Assembly: GCA_023256475.1 (NCBI GenBank)
Contig: JAGDXP010000024.1
Location: 267 to 64,266 of the forward strand
Direction of reading: 5' to 3'
From: Thermoplasmata archaeon
Lineage (GTDB): Archaea > Thermoplasmatota > Thermoplasmata > Thermoplasmatales > GCA-001856825
Length of the DNA stretch: 64,000 nucleotides
Shown here: in pieces, positions 48,939 through 59,119 of the stretch
Layout: every line of letters starts with the position of its first letter
Numbering within the stretch: the first letter of the stretch is position 1
Program-made: the position numbers and the translations under genes
The notes under the pieces: generated by a model
The model's database searches: none
What the model was told of the DNA's origin: nothing
What the model saw: only the letters and a program-made list of their open reading frames with translations

Positions 48939-49790
48939 CTAACCCAGCATGAACTCCCTTATTACGGGCCCAATCCTGTCTATGGCCTCAAAGGTCATGG
49001 AATGGCCGGAATCAACTTCCACTATCCTGCTATTAGGAAAAACCTTCCCCAAGGAATCTTCAAACCTGGGACCAAAAAGGATGTCGTGGATTCCAATTAG
49101 AATTAATGTCTCCGTGGTAATTTTATAATTCCTAATGTCAAATGATGCCAATGCTGCACCCATTTGTGAGGATCTCACTGGATCAAAGGGATGAAGCGTC
49201 TCATAGGCCCTGATTCTATCTAGATTTTCCCTGATAAATTTCTCTGAAAAAGAAGCCCTCAATGATTCCTCCTCAGATCCGACCCACATTGAAATTGTCT
49301 TGAATACCTGTTCATCCAGATGGGTTGTTGGGGAAATCAATACAACTTTCTTTAAGGAATCTTGATATTTGCTTGCCATTATGGAAGCAATCATAGAACC
49401 CATGGAAATCCCTATCACTGAAAATTTTTCAAAATTTAGGTTGTCCATGATCTTTTTGAAAATACCAGAAATTTCATCCAAACCTATTTCATAATCTCCG
49501 CTCTTTCCATGATTTGGAACATCGACATATATCCTCCTGAAATCGCTAAGATAATATGCATACGGATACATGGCGAAGTTAGCAGATCCCAATCCATGAA
49601 TAAGCAGTACCGGGTCTCCATAACCCATTATTTCTATATTAATTTGATAATCATCCACATTGCAAATCATATTTTCAAATTGGAATATAAAATGAATTAA
49701 AGACATTTTTCCAAGGACATAACTCTTAAATTGTTTACAATCTTTGCAACGCAATATGAAGATACTTGTGGCAAGCGATATACATGCCAA
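48939..49790 (-). CDS. Alpha/beta hydrolase
   Basis: PVLLIHGLGSANFAM, VIGISMGSMIAS, VDSGHSM. True start probably downstream of the annotated ATG. Confidence 0.85.
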   Translation of the reverse strand: MACISLATSIFILRCKDCKQFKSYVLGKMSLIHFIFQFENMICNVDDYQINIEIMGYGDPVLLIHGLGSANFAMYPYAYYLSDFRRIYVDVPNHGKSGDYEIGLDEISGIFKKIMDNLNFEKFSVIGISMGSMIASIMASKYQDSLKKVVLISPTTHLDEQVFKTISMWVGSEEESLRASFSEKFIRENLDRIRAYETLHPFDPVRSSQMGAALASFDIRNYKITTETLILIGIHDILFGPRFEDSLGKVFPNSRIVEVDSGHSMTFEAIDRIGPVIREFMLG

Positions 49791-50451
49791 TCCATTCCCT
49801 TTGAAAACTGCGCTGGAGGAGAGTTATGATAAGGCAATATTCCTTGGTGATTCGGTGGATTATGGGCCTTATCCAGCTGAAGTTATAGATTTATTGAGGG
49901 ATAATTTCGACTTGTTCATAATGGGAAACCATGACTACGCTGTTGCATATGGAGTGGATTGCAAATGTGGTGAAGAGAATCATGATATTTCTGTATATTC
50001 AAGGGAAAACATAACTCTGAAGATTCTTTCTAAAGAGGATATAGATTTTCTGAAGCAATTCAAAGAAAGTGATTCCATAAATGCAGAATCCGTTGAGATA
50101 AACATCTATCATGGAGCCCCATGGGATCACCTTTACGGTTACATTTTTCCCTGGAAACCTGAGACTTTAAGCTCGAGAAGTATACTTGGTGGGGATGATG
50201 GTGATTATTTCCTTATAGGCCATACCCACCATCAGTTCATATTAACTAAGGGCGGAAAGACCTTCATAAACCCGGGTTCTCTGGGTCAACCAAGGGATCT
50301 AGTTGGTTTTCCCTCATATTTGATTATAGATACTGAAAAGCATTCCTTTGATTTTAAGAGGGTAAAATATGACAGATCAAAATTGCACTATGAAATTGAA
50401 AGAATTGTCAGGGATGAAAAGATGCAGTCAAGGCTGAAAGCTATGTTCTGA
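49744..50451 (+). CDS. Metallophosphoesterase
   Basis: ASDIHANPFPL, FLGDSVDYGPYP, MGNHDYAV, IGHTHHQF, NPGSLGQPRD. ATG at 49756 also possible. Confidence 0.92.
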   Translation: MQRNMKILVASDIHANPFPLKTALEESYDKAIFLGDSVDYGPYPAEVIDLLRDNFDLFIMGNHDYAVAYGVDCKCGEENHDISVYSRENITLKILSKEDIDFLKQFKESDSINAESVEINIYHGAPWDHLYGYIFPWKPETLSSRSILGGDDGDYFLIGHTHHQFILTKGGKTFINPGSLGQPRDLVGFPSYLIIDTEKHSFDFKRVKYDRSKLHYEIERIVRDEKMQSRLKAMF

Positions 50452-50505
50452 TATTTTCCAATTCTTTACAATAAGTATTTCATTGAAGATTGAATTTTTA
50501 GTGCA

Positions 50506-51030
50506 ATGAGTTATGATTTCGAGGATAGTTCCAGGGAATTTCCACCTCGCTATAGAGTTGTCTCAGCTGGCTCCCCCTCCATAGAAAAATTTGAGAATTT
50601 CAAGGATGCCTTGGATTACTGCAAAAAATTGAAGGATTCACTTTCCAAAATAGATATTGGTGACAGGGAAGTCTGCACTATAAGGAATGAATGTGGAAGA
50701 TTATACATATCCGAAGCAGTGGAGCTAACCAAACCTGAAATAGACTCCCTGCAGGAAATTCCTGTGTATTATAAGGTTGCATTGAAAGCGTTGCTAGAGA
50801 AATATGCATCCACTTATCTAGATAAGCCCATTGAAGACCTAACATTTATAAAGGAATTGATGGCGGGGAAATCACTTGATGGTTTGAGCATGATTCTAGA
50901 GCTCTGGAACAGGTATTGGGAAGTAAGGATAAGGTTGAGAGGGGATAACAGGGATGGTTTTTATATAATCAGGAGCAGGGATGTCCTAGATCCAAAAGAT
51001 CAGAATACTCTGAATGCTCAGACTTCGTGA
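50506..51030 (+). CDS. Hypothetical protein
   Basis: 174-aa ORF in a gene-sized gap, no clear domain. Confidence 0.55.
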   Translation: MSYDFEDSSREFPPRYRVVSAGSPSIEKFENFKDALDYCKKLKDSLSKIDIGDREVCTIRNECGRLYISEAVELTKPEIDSLQEIPVYYKVALKALLEKYASTYLDKPIEDLTFIKELMAGKSLDGLSMILELWNRYWEVRIRLRGDNRDGFYIIRSRDVLDPKDQNTLNAQTS

Positions 51031-51068
51031 TATTTAACTTGAAATCCAAAAAAGATTGAATAGGTAAT

Positions 51069-52334
51069 TTATGTGTTTGCTTCCCTTATTTTTTTAAGTA
51101 TTTCCTGTGCAACATCCAACCTTATCTTCTTTTGCTTCACCAGCTCATTGGCTACTAGATCGATTTCATCACCTACTGCACCTGCACTAATGGCAACATT
51201 TCTCGCGTGAAGTTCCATGTGCCCCCTCTGTATACCTTCAGTTGCCAATGCCCTTATTGCGGCAAAGTTTTGAGCCAGTCCTACTGCAGCGAGAACCCCT
51301 GCAAATTCTTGTGCACTTGATACGTTTAGTATCTTCCTAGCTATCTTGGCCTTTGGATGGGTTGAAGTAGCTCCACCCACTATTCCAACTGCCATGGGAA
51401 GCTCTATGTATCCCACCAAGTCACCTTCTTCATTCTTCTCCCATCTGGTAAGACTTTTATAGCCGTTCAAAGCAGCATAGGCATGTGCTCCGGCCTCTAT
51501 AGCCCTCCAGTCATTGGCTGTGGCTATGAGAACCGCGTCGATACCGTTCATTATCCCCTTGTTATGGGTTGTCGCCCGGTAAGGGTCCAGCATGGCAAAT
51601 TTATAAGCTTCCAATATTCCATCCACCACATCAGGCCCACCTATGGCATCCTTGTCAAATACTGCGTAAGCCCTTGCCAGTCTATAGGTAGCAAGATTGC
51701 TAAGTATCCTCAATCTTACTTTACCCTTGGATAATTCTTCGATGTTGGGGGCTAGAGCTTCGGCCATGGTATTTACTGCATTGGCACCCATGGCATCCCT
51801 AACATCCACCAAAAGATGTACAACGATCATGGGTTCCTTTTCATCCAGAACCCTAACATCAATATCTTTTGCACCTCCTCCTAGCTTAACCAATATAGGA
51901 TCCTGCTGGTTGGCAATTTCTAGCAATTTCTTCTTATTTTCCAGTATCCTGAATTTAGCTCCAAATGGATCGGGCATTCCAGAAACTTCAATTTGTCCAA
52001 TCATTACTGGATCCGTGGCAATGGCCTTAAAGCCTCCTTTAACTCTGGCCATCTTTGCCGCATTGCTTGCAGCTGCAACCACGCTCGGCTCCTCAATGGC
52101 CATGGGTATGAGGTAATCCTTATCATTTATCAGAAAATTCACAGCTATACCCATGGGTACTTCCATAACCGAAACAACATTTTCAATCATATGGTCTGCA
52201 AGATGTTCGCCCAACCCGCCCATATTCCTTATTAAATCAACTTCTTCTTCAGTCAGGTTTGCGAATTTCTTCAAGACTTCCCTTCTCTTTTCCATGCTCA
52301 GCTTGTAAAAGCCTGGAATATTGGAACTTTCCAT
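51069..52334 (-). CDS. mvaA: Hydroxymethylglutaryl-CoA reductase, class II type
   Basis: MEVPMGIAVNFLINDKDYLIPMAIEEPSVVAAASNAAKM, MGANAVNTMAEALAP, GIMNGIDAVLIATANDWRAIEAGAHAYA. Confidence 0.95.
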   Translation of the reverse strand: MESSNIPGFYKLSMEKRREVLKKFANLTEEEVDLIRNMGGLGEHLADHMIENVVSVMEVPMGIAVNFLINDKDYLIPMAIEEPSVVAAASNAAKMARVKGGFKAIATDPVMIGQIEVSGMPDPFGAKFRILENKKKLLEIANQQDPILVKLGGGAKDIDVRVLDEKEPMIVVHLLVDVRDAMGANAVNTMAEALAPNIEELSKGKVRLRILSNLATYRLARAYAVFDKDAIGGPDVVDGILEAYKFAMLDPYRATTHNKGIMNGIDAVLIATANDWRAIEAGAHAYAALNGYKSLTRWEKNEEGDLVGYIELPMAVGIVGGATSTHPKAKIARKILNVSSAQEFAGVLAAVGLAQNFAAIRALATEGIQRGHMELHARNVAISAGAVGDEIDLVANELVKQKKIRLDVAQEILKKIREANT

Positions 52335-52371
52335 AAATCTCTATATAGAAATGACATATAGATATTGCGAA

Positions 52372-52854
52372 ATGGAGTTCATACCACTTATTATTCATAA
52401 AAACGAGGATGATCCTAAAAAATGTACAGCCAGAAAACTGAAAAGGTTCGGTCTTGCCAAATTCATTCCTTTTATACCGAAGGATGTCCTTATTCTCTAC
52501 CCATCCTCCAAGATTCGTATATCCAGGGCGGACATTGCTTACAGAAACATACTAGCAATTGATGTCTCCTGGGAAAATATAAATAATTACAAATTCAATG
52601 ATGAACAGACAAGGTCATTGCCATATCTCCTGGCTGCAAATCCAGTCAACTATGGGAAGCCATTTAAGCTTTCCACAGTAGAAGCACTTGCGGCTGCGTA
52701 CTATATTATGGGATTCAAGGATATTTCCATAAAGCTTTTGGAGAAATTCTCCTGGGGCTTGAATTTTATAAAATTGAACGAAAATCCTCTGGAAGATTAC
52801 TCAAAGGCAAAGAATTCCGAAGAAATTTACATAATTGAAAGCCAGTACTTTTAA
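52372..52854 (+). CDS. tsr3: Tsr3-type 18S/16S rRNA aminocarboxypropyltransferase (DUF367)
   Basis: DDPKKCTARKLKRFGLA, RSLPYLLAANPVNYGKPFKLSTVEALAAAYYIMG, FSWGLNFIKLNENPLEDY. Internal ATG preferred over 52321. Confidence 0.9.
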   Translation: MEFIPLIIHKNEDDPKKCTARKLKRFGLAKFIPFIPKDVLILYPSSKIRISRADIAYRNILAIDVSWENINNYKFNDEQTRSLPYLLAANPVNYGKPFKLSTVEALAAAYYIMGFKDISIKLLEKFSWGLNFIKLNENPLEDYSKAKNSEEIYIIESQYF

Positions 52855-52867
52855 TATTTTCAAAAAA

Positions 52868-54217
52868 TCAACATTTCTCTATGCCTGATGTGTATTCTTT
52901 GAAGATTCCTATCAGTTTATCCCTGAATTCTTCTGGGATTGTATCCTCCGGACAAAAATCTTTGCAGAAATGGATTTTCTCCACATTGTCATCCCTTTTA
53001 CCCAATTTCCCTTCTGAAACCTTGTACATAGCGTGCAACTTTTCGCTTTCATCTATCCTGTAAAGCCTGTTGCTATAATCTTCCATGAACCTATTAACAT
53101 CATCATCTCTGTATTTAATCAACCTCGGATCAATACCATTAGCTTCTAAGAAAAGCAATATGCCATTGCATTTAGAACACTTACCGCATGGCACTACCTC
53201 CCCATTCTCATAATGGCAGCTGTGGCAAGACCTCTGTAACTTTAAAAGTTCAGGATACCTTTGGAAAAGTATTCTTTCCTCAACAAGTCCTGTAATATGC
53301 CTCACTGCAGAAAAAAATCTCAGGTTCAGCCCAACCGATTGCATGTATTGAGTTAACATGTCATCGAAGTATTTCGTCTGATCAAGTATTCCATAAAAGT
53401 GTCTTATGCCATCCAGCGGTTCGAAGCTTCTTGGATCGTCAAATTCATCACCTTTCATAACATTTCCAATGGCATATTTTTCTATATATGGGAGTGAAGC
53501 GAATATATAAACTGGAAATATGAAAAGCTGAATCGGATAAGTATCAGACCACATTTCCAGAGCTCCTTTTTTGAATATGGGCAATATTCTATTGACCTTT
53601 CTGTAGAATCGATCGATGTCACTCCAGATCCTCAGTGTCCTAGGGTCCCTTTCAGACATGTACCTGTAAGCGGGTATTGCGGTTTTCCAGTGAGAACCGG
53701 ATTCGTTGAAATAGATTGGGTAAACCTCTGCACCAATTTCATTCATGAGACCATACGTGAGTAAGCTCTCCTTCCCCCCACTGGACATTATGGCTACATT
53801 ATTCGATTCCGTACTGAATTTTGGCCATGGATTTCCCAGTTCATATACTAATTTGGGGATCCAGGAAGCCTCACTTATGCTGGCTCTCATTGGAATATAT
53901 TCATCTCTGAAAAACTCAGGGCGTTTTATAAGCTTATTTACATATATTTCTATGCTGTTTAGTCTCAAAACCTCCCTGAAAAATCCAAGATCTTCCTCCG
54001 TTATGGGGAAATCAATTTTAATGGATTCTGTAAATAGAGAATAATTCACAATTGGCATTAGCGAAAGTATTTGCGCATACTTTCTCCTGATTTCACCTGT
54101 ATAATACTTGAAGTTGATTGTAAAAATCTGCCCATCAATATTGTAGATTGCCTTTATCCTATCCTTGTCAATTGAAGGTTCCTCAATCTCAATTTTATTT
54201 ATTACCTGTAAATTCAT
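52868..54217 (-). CDS. PP-loop ATPase-like protein with QueC-like Zn cluster, unknown substrate
   Basis: 'AIMSSGGKESLLTYGLMNEIGAEVYPIYFNES' PP-loop and 'CHSCHYENGEVVPCGKCSKC' zinc motif. Confidence 0.7.
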   Translation of the reverse strand: MNLQVINKIEIEEPSIDKDRIKAIYNIDGQIFTINFKYYTGEIRRKYAQILSLMPIVNYSLFTESIKIDFPITEEDLGFFREVLRLNSIEIYVNKLIKRPEFFRDEYIPMRASISEASWIPKLVYELGNPWPKFSTESNNVAIMSSGGKESLLTYGLMNEIGAEVYPIYFNESGSHWKTAIPAYRYMSERDPRTLRIWSDIDRFYRKVNRILPIFKKGALEMWSDTYPIQLFIFPVYIFASLPYIEKYAIGNVMKGDEFDDPRSFEPLDGIRHFYGILDQTKYFDDMLTQYMQSVGLNLRFFSAVRHITGLVEERILFQRYPELLKLQRSCHSCHYENGEVVPCGKCSKCNGILLFLEANGIDPRLIKYRDDDVNRFMEDYSNRLYRIDESEKLHAMYKVSEGKLGKRDDNVEKIHFCKDFCPEDTIPEEFRDKLIGIFKEYTSGIEKC

Positions 54218-55241
54218 AATGCTCTACTACATCAGCAAGTTTTTCAGGTTCCTGAAGTGGAAGTATAACGGGGACCTTGAATTTCTCTTCATATTCTTTT
54301 GCTATTTCCTTTGCCTGGTCAACTGTGAGGTTCTCGGTGTTGAACGTAATTGCAATGACCTTCTTCTGTGATAGAAGTTCTAGGATCTTTATAACCCTTC
54401 CAACCTCAGGCATTGGATAATCAGGAAAACCATCCAAGGTCTTCCTACCAGGTGCGTGCTGCAGTATTATTGCATCTGGCCTGCCTGCGGCAATGATTTC
54501 GAAACTCCCTGGATAGGCTGGATGAACGACCGAACCTTGCCCTTCTAGTATTATGTACTCCGGTTTTTCCTCGTCCCATGCCTTTACTACTTCGTGCTCT
54601 ATGTTTCCCGCAACAAAGTCGTTTATGCATGCATCTATTACAGCACAGTATTTGAAACCCTGCATCCATGCAGTTTGCCCGGTACCTATCATTTCTGCCT
54701 TTCTTCCCCTCCTATTGAGCTCTCTCCACAGTGTAACCGCAGTGGTCCTTTTACCGATGGCTGAATCTGTTCCAAGAACTGCAATTTTTTTAGATTTTAC
54801 TTCCTCTATCCTTCCTGTGAAAGGTATCTTCCTATCCCTGAACATTTTCCTCACATCAATTATGGTTGCGCCTTTCTCAGCTGCCAGCTTTGAGAATTCG
54901 GGATCATCGGAGATGAATTGGTGCAATCCACTAACTATACCTATGCCGTTTTCAAGTGCCTCCTTGACCACTTTTCTGTAGCTTTCAGGTAAGTAACCAC
55001 CATCTGTTGCGGCCCCGATTATAAGGAATTTTGGCTTGTAAACCATTGCTTCCTTCAATGTTGATACGATTGGAATCCCATTCTTTTTTCCAGTTAATAC
55101 CTCTCCAGCGTCCTTCCCTGAGAATTGTGAATCTATTACTGCTTCAATTTTGTATCTGGATGTAAACCTCACCAGTCCATGGGCAGTCTTACCATAGGTA
55201 CTTCCAAAAACTCCTTCTGCCAAAATTACAGCGCTATCCAT
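54195..55241 (-). CDS. DUF1611-family P-loop protein (DgcN-like)
   Basis: 'GAATDGGYLPESYRKVVKEALENGIGIVSGLHQFISDD', 'KIAVLGTDSAIGKRTTAVTLWRELNRRG', 'EGQGSVVHPAY'. Confidence 0.85.
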   Translation of the reverse strand: MDSAVILAEGVFGSTYGKTAHGLVRFTSRYKIEAVIDSQFSGKDAGEVLTGKKNGIPIVSTLKEAMVYKPKFLIIGAATDGGYLPESYRKVVKEALENGIGIVSGLHQFISDDPEFSKLAAEKGATIIDVRKMFRDRKIPFTGRIEEVKSKKIAVLGTDSAIGKRTTAVTLWRELNRRGRKAEMIGTGQTAWMQGFKYCAVIDACINDFVAGNIEHEVVKAWDEEKPEYIILEGQGSVVHPAYPGSFEIIAAGRPDAIILQHAPGRKTLDGFPDYPMPEVGRVIKILELLSQKKVIAITFNTENLTVDQAKEIAKEYEEKFKVPVILPLQEPEKLADVVEHYEFTGNK

Positions 55242-56186
55242 TCATGATCTTCCTGTTATGACCGCAACATAAAGGTTCTCTTCTGGATACTTTACAACCT
55301 TTCTTATAGCTTCTAGAGGCGCAGTGCTGGCTGGGAGTACATTTAGCCCTAGTTCCTTCTTTAGGAGCTTCCTGTAGAATATCATCCTGCTGTCACTCAC
55401 ATATTCAGCATACCCATTGGTCCTTCTTATGGCATCCAATGCCATTTCTCCATCGTATGCATGGTAGGCTATTAGGGGTTCATTGAGGGATGATTCCCTC
55501 AAGGAACTTGGGTTTAAGTCCATCAATTTTGTGTTTTCCTTGAAAGCCTTAACCACAGGATTTCCGCCGGCGGTACTTGCCCCTAGAATCCTTGGAATCT
55601 TGTCAATAAGGCCAGCAGCCCTTAAGTTCTTGAAACCAGTATACACTCCCACAAGAGTAGTACCGTTTCCTACCGGCACTGCTACCGCATCTGGAGCCCT
55701 TCCAAATTGCTGGTATATCTCATATGCTATGTTTGCATATGCCTCATAGCTTATCTCTGTTGTAGAATTGCCAGGGTTCGCATCATACCAGCCGTTCTCC
55801 ATGGCATAATCCCTGCTGAGCTCCACTGCCTCTTCATAGGCACCTGGTACTTCATTGAGTAGAGCACCATTGTGTTTTATAGCGGATATTTTTGGAGTAT
55901 GGTATCTCTCCGGAACATAAACCTGAGCTTTTACGCCAAAAAGCCTTGCATAGTAACTCAATGAAACCCCGTAATTTCCGCATGTCCCAACAGTGACCGT
56001 GTCGAACCCCTTCTCAACTGCGTACTTAACATGCCTGTAGGCAGCCCTGTCTTTATGGGTACCCGATGGATTTACACCTTCGAATTTCAGAAAGATCCTT
56101 TTGAAGGAGAAAAGCTGCTCTAATGATTTGGCACGAAATACTGGCGTGCCGCCAGGGTCAGAATCTTCAGACGTTTCTTCCATCAA
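55242..56186 (-). CDS. PLP-dependent threonine synthase-like enzyme
   Basis: LKFEGVNPSGTHKDRAAYRHV PLP-lysine motif, AVPVGNGTTLVGVYTGF. Confidence 0.85.
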   Translation of the reverse strand: MMEETSEDSDPGGTPVFRAKSLEQLFSFKRIFLKFEGVNPSGTHKDRAAYRHVKYAVEKGFDTVTVGTCGNYGVSLSYYARLFGVKAQVYVPERYHTPKISAIKHNGALLNEVPGAYEEAVELSRDYAMENGWYDANPGNSTTEISYEAYANIAYEIYQQFGRAPDAVAVPVGNGTTLVGVYTGFKNLRAAGLIDKIPRILGASTAGGNPVVKAFKENTKLMDLNPSSLRESSLNEPLIAYHAYDGEMALDAIRRTNGYAEYVSDSRMIFYRKLLKKELGLNVLPASTAPLEAIRKVVKYPEENLYVAVITGRS

Positions 56187-56248
56187 TCTTATAGCATCCT
56201 CCTTAGAGGCTAGAAATAAAGTAAGTAATTCTATAAAAATTTTTTTAA

Positions 56249-56752
56249 ATGGCGGAGCTACTTTTTAATCATCTTGGGAAAAAATTAAACACAAATATTT
56301 ATTCGGTAAATGAAGTTAAGATGTTTGAAATACACATAAGGTACAAAAGTCCCCCTAATTCTGAGGACCTGGACCTGATACTTTCGGAGTTCCTGTTGGA
56401 CATAGGATACATAAATGAGAGGGAAACCATGGATATGGAGAGCATAAAGAAGAGCATCCCATACAGACTTTTTAAGGAGGTATTCTTGCTGAGACCAGAG
56501 AAAAAATGGCTAGTTGATGAGATGCTGGTCTACCTCAACACTACAAAACCCACTTTATATAGGTACCTTAACAGGCTCAAAGCACTGGATTTATTGCAGG
56601 AGGAACTCACAGGCAAGGAAAAGAGCTATTCATTGAGGTACAATTCCCTTTCTGCAGCTTGGATGTTTGTGGAGAATAACGTTAAAATGGCAATGGATAA
56701 TTATAGGAAAACCATAGGGCTGATAGAAAAATTAGCAGGTGAAAAGAAATGA
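56249..56752 (+). CDS. Predicted HTH transcriptional regulator
   Basis: 'KWLVDEMLVYLNTTKPTLYRYLNRLKALDLLQEE' wHTH-like. Start may be 56321 (ATG). Confidence 0.55.
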   Translation: MAELLFNHLGKKLNTNIYSVNEVKMFEIHIRYKSPPNSEDLDLILSEFLLDIGYINERETMDMESIKKSIPYRLFKEVFLLRPEKKWLVDEMLVYLNTTKPTLYRYLNRLKALDLLQEELTGKEKSYSLRYNSLSAAWMFVENNVKMAMDNYRKTIGLIEKLAGEKK

Positions 56753-57006
56753 TAACTCATTTAACTAAGGGAAGTAGATATAGGATAGTGTCGGCATCTA
56801 GCACCGATGAAAACTTCATTACTGAAGGTGTCCTGGAAGGTTTTATATCCATGGGAGAAGAACCGGCGCTTCTGATAAAAATGGAAAAGGATGGTACAGA
56901 GCACATGAGGATTATACCTGTAAATGCCATATTGATGATTGACGTAATACAGCACGTGGATGAAGAAAAGTCCACATCAAAGGAGGACACCTATTATATA
57001 AGTTGA
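56749..57006 (+). CDS. Conserved small archaeal protein (85 aa), Sm-like architecture possible
   Basis: ATGA overlap with upstream gene, beta-rich pattern. Confidence 0.6.
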   Translation: MITHLTKGSRYRIVSASSTDENFITEGVLEGFISMGEEPALLIKMEKDGTEHMRIIPVNAILMIDVIQHVDEEKSTSKEDTYYIS

Positions 57007-57527
57007 TAGTCCTCTATAACTCTGTATATAGGCCCGTCCGGAGTTAATTTTGATTCATAGAGGCTGAACTTTGTTACCTCTATGGTTCCGAAATTCACTC
57101 CTTTGTATTCTTCTATGATATTTGAAAGGTCTGCAGGCTCTCTCAACCTCATAATCGTTAAATGAGGCTGAAAAGGATGATCCAGTTTTATACTTCTGGT
57201 AGCATCGTGTACCATCTTGGCAAGTTCTTCCAAGTGACCATTTGAGTATCCCTTAATGAATAGGACCCTAGCTTTTTTTGAGTTTGGAAACGCATCCAGT
57301 TCTTGTAGAGCAAGACTGAACTTACTATAATTAATACCTCTCAGATTATCCTGAACTTCCTTAGAGGATTTTAACTCTCCAATAAATTTTAATGTGATGT
57401 GGAAGTTCTCTGCCTTCACCTTCTTCCCTTTTATCTGTAAATTCTCAATTAGTTCCATGATTTTAGGAGTTTCGGGAATTGGTATCCCTATGAAAAGCCT
57501 CACAACCAAGTTATATAATTTCCCCAA
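56994..57527 (-). CDS. thpR: RNA 2',3'-cyclic phosphodiesterase
   Basis: 2H motifs FHITLKFIGEL and FQPHLTIMRLRE. Confidence 0.92.
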   Translation of the reverse strand: MGKLYNLVVRLFIGIPIPETPKIMELIENLQIKGKKVKAENFHITLKFIGELKSSKEVQDNLRGINYSKFSLALQELDAFPNSKKARVLFIKGYSNGHLEELAKMVHDATRSIKLDHPFQPHLTIMRLREPADLSNIIEEYKGVNFGTIEVTKFSLYESKLTPDGPIYRVIEDYQLI

Positions 57528-57559
57528 AAAATTTTTTTCTTAATAAAACATAAACACTC

Positions 57560-57940
57560 ATGGTCCTCGTAAAAGATGGCCTATATTATACGAAAACGCA
57601 CGAGTGGGTAAAGCTAGACGGAGATATTGCCACTGTTGGTCTAACTGACTTTGCGCAGGAACAGCTGACTGACATAGTATATGTGGATCTCCCAAAGGTC
57701 GGGGCAATGCTTAAGGCTGGAGAAACTGCAGGAACGGTTGAGAGCGTTAAATCTGCAGAGGATTATTATTCCCCTTTGACTGGGAAGGTCATGGAAGTTA
57801 ACAAGGAATTGGAGAAAACCCCTGAATTGATAAACAAGGATCCTTACGGGGCTTGGATTTTTAAATTGAAAGTTTCAAATCCCTCTGAAGTAAGTTCATT
57901 GCTTAGCAAAACAGATTACGAGAAGATTCTCAAGAAATGA
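57560..57940 (+). CDS. gcvH: Glycine cleavage system H protein
   Basis: YYTKTHEWVKLDGDIATVGLTDFAQEQLTDIVYVDLPKVG, ESVKSAEDYYSPLTGKVMEVN. Confidence 0.95.
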   Translation: MVLVKDGLYYTKTHEWVKLDGDIATVGLTDFAQEQLTDIVYVDLPKVGAMLKAGETAGTVESVKSAEDYYSPLTGKVMEVNKELEKTPELINKDPYGAWIFKLKVSNPSEVSSLLSKTDYEKILKK

Positions 57941-58536
57941 GCTGGGTAAGGGAAAGGAGAAGGGAGAAATACTACAGATTAGCGAAAGAGGAGGGATATA
58001 GAAGTAGAGCTTCATATAAGCTCATTCAAATTAATGAAAAATTCAATATCATAAGGGATGGAATTAATATATTGGACCTTGGTTCCTCCCCTGGTGGATG
58101 GAGCCAGGTAATTTCTGAATTAAATACTCACGGTAAGAATTTTGCAGTTGATATAATACCCATGGAGAAGATAGAGAATGTAAACTTCATCAGGAAGGAT
58201 ATAATGGCAGACGACTTCCCTGATTTCATCCTTTCAAAGGCTGGGGGGAAGTTCAATCTTATTCTGTCTGATATTTTAATGAAAGCTTCGGGGGACAGCA
58301 ATAGAGATCATGCCAATTCGTATTTCATCGCGAAGAGGGTTTTCGACATAGCTTTAAAGCTTTTGGAAAAAAATGGACACGTAGTTGTTAAAATGCTACA
58401 AGGAGATTTAACACAGCAACTGATCAAGGAATATTCCAAGTATTTCAGAGAGATTAAGATAACCAAACCACCTGCATCATCACCTAGATCATCTGAAATT
58501 TATATTCTGGCATTTGGTTTTTCAGGTAGCCAATAA
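57937..58536 (+). CDS. rlmE: 23S rRNA (uridine-2'-O-)-methyltransferase, RlmE/FtsJ
   Basis: YRSRASYKLIQINEKF, ILDLGSSPGGWSQV, LILSDILMKASGDSNRDH. Confidence 0.94.
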   Translation: MSWVRERRREKYYRLAKEEGYRSRASYKLIQINEKFNIIRDGINILDLGSSPGGWSQVISELNTHGKNFAVDIIPMEKIENVNFIRKDIMADDFPDFILSKAGGKFNLILSDILMKASGDSNRDHANSYFIAKRVFDIALKLLEKNGHVVVKMLQGDLTQQLIKEYSKYFREIKITKPPASSPRSSEIYILAFGFSGSQ

Positions 58537-59119
58537 CTCCACTTAAGCGTTCTATCTCAATAATCGCCAGTATCTTATTAGATTGTGATGATGCAATTTG
58601 ATTGGCCATGAATTTCTCCCTTTCATTTTCTAGCTTTCTATAACCGCCTTTTGATATTTCCTTATCCCATTCAAGGCTTGTTTTTTCTGGGTTATCAATG
58701 CTCCATTTTCTTCTCATTAATCTGTTCTTCTTGAGGCTTAATAGAATAAGGTCTTTTATATCAATGAATTTAACGTATAGATCTTCATAATCCCCCTCGG
58801 GAATATCAATACCCCTTATTTTTAAACCCTTTGCATCCGCCAGTTTCACAGCCCTTACATATGCTTCCGGAGGAACACAGGTTTCACCAAAATTCCTCAT
58901 GAGCTGTTCATACATTATTTCCAGATCATCGAGACTTATTTCGAAAGGGGCTTTTAGGAATTCCCTCAACCCCTGGATATCCTCATTGGTTGTTGAAAGC
59001 AATATCTCATCGAAATTATTATTTTCTATTACTTTTTCCACTAAATCTCCATAAGACTTGAGTGCCTTTACTATACCAACAATTGTAATATCTCTCTGGC
59101 CTGAAATTGAGACTATCAA
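58484..59119 (-). CDS. TraB-like/hypothetical archaeal protein
   Basis: 211-aa ORF coupled to the upstream HTH gene. Distant resemblance only. Confidence 0.5.
   Translation of the reverse strand: MIVSISGQRDITIVGIVKALKSYGDLVEKVIENNNFDEILLSTTNEDIQGLREFLKAPFEISLDDLEIMYEQLMRNFGETCVPPEAYVRAVKLADAKGLKIRGIDIPEGDYEDLYVKFIDIKDLILLSLKKNRLMRRKWSIDNPEKTSLEWDKEISKGGYRKLENEREKFMANQIASSQSNKILAIIEIERLSGVIGYLKNQMPEYKFQMI

Noticed and set aside
57560-57940. Isolated gcvH as possible lipoate-dependent sulfur pathway marker
   Set aside because: No lipoate or sHdr genes in the window. An H protein gene apart from the rest of the glycine cleavage genes is common in archaea.
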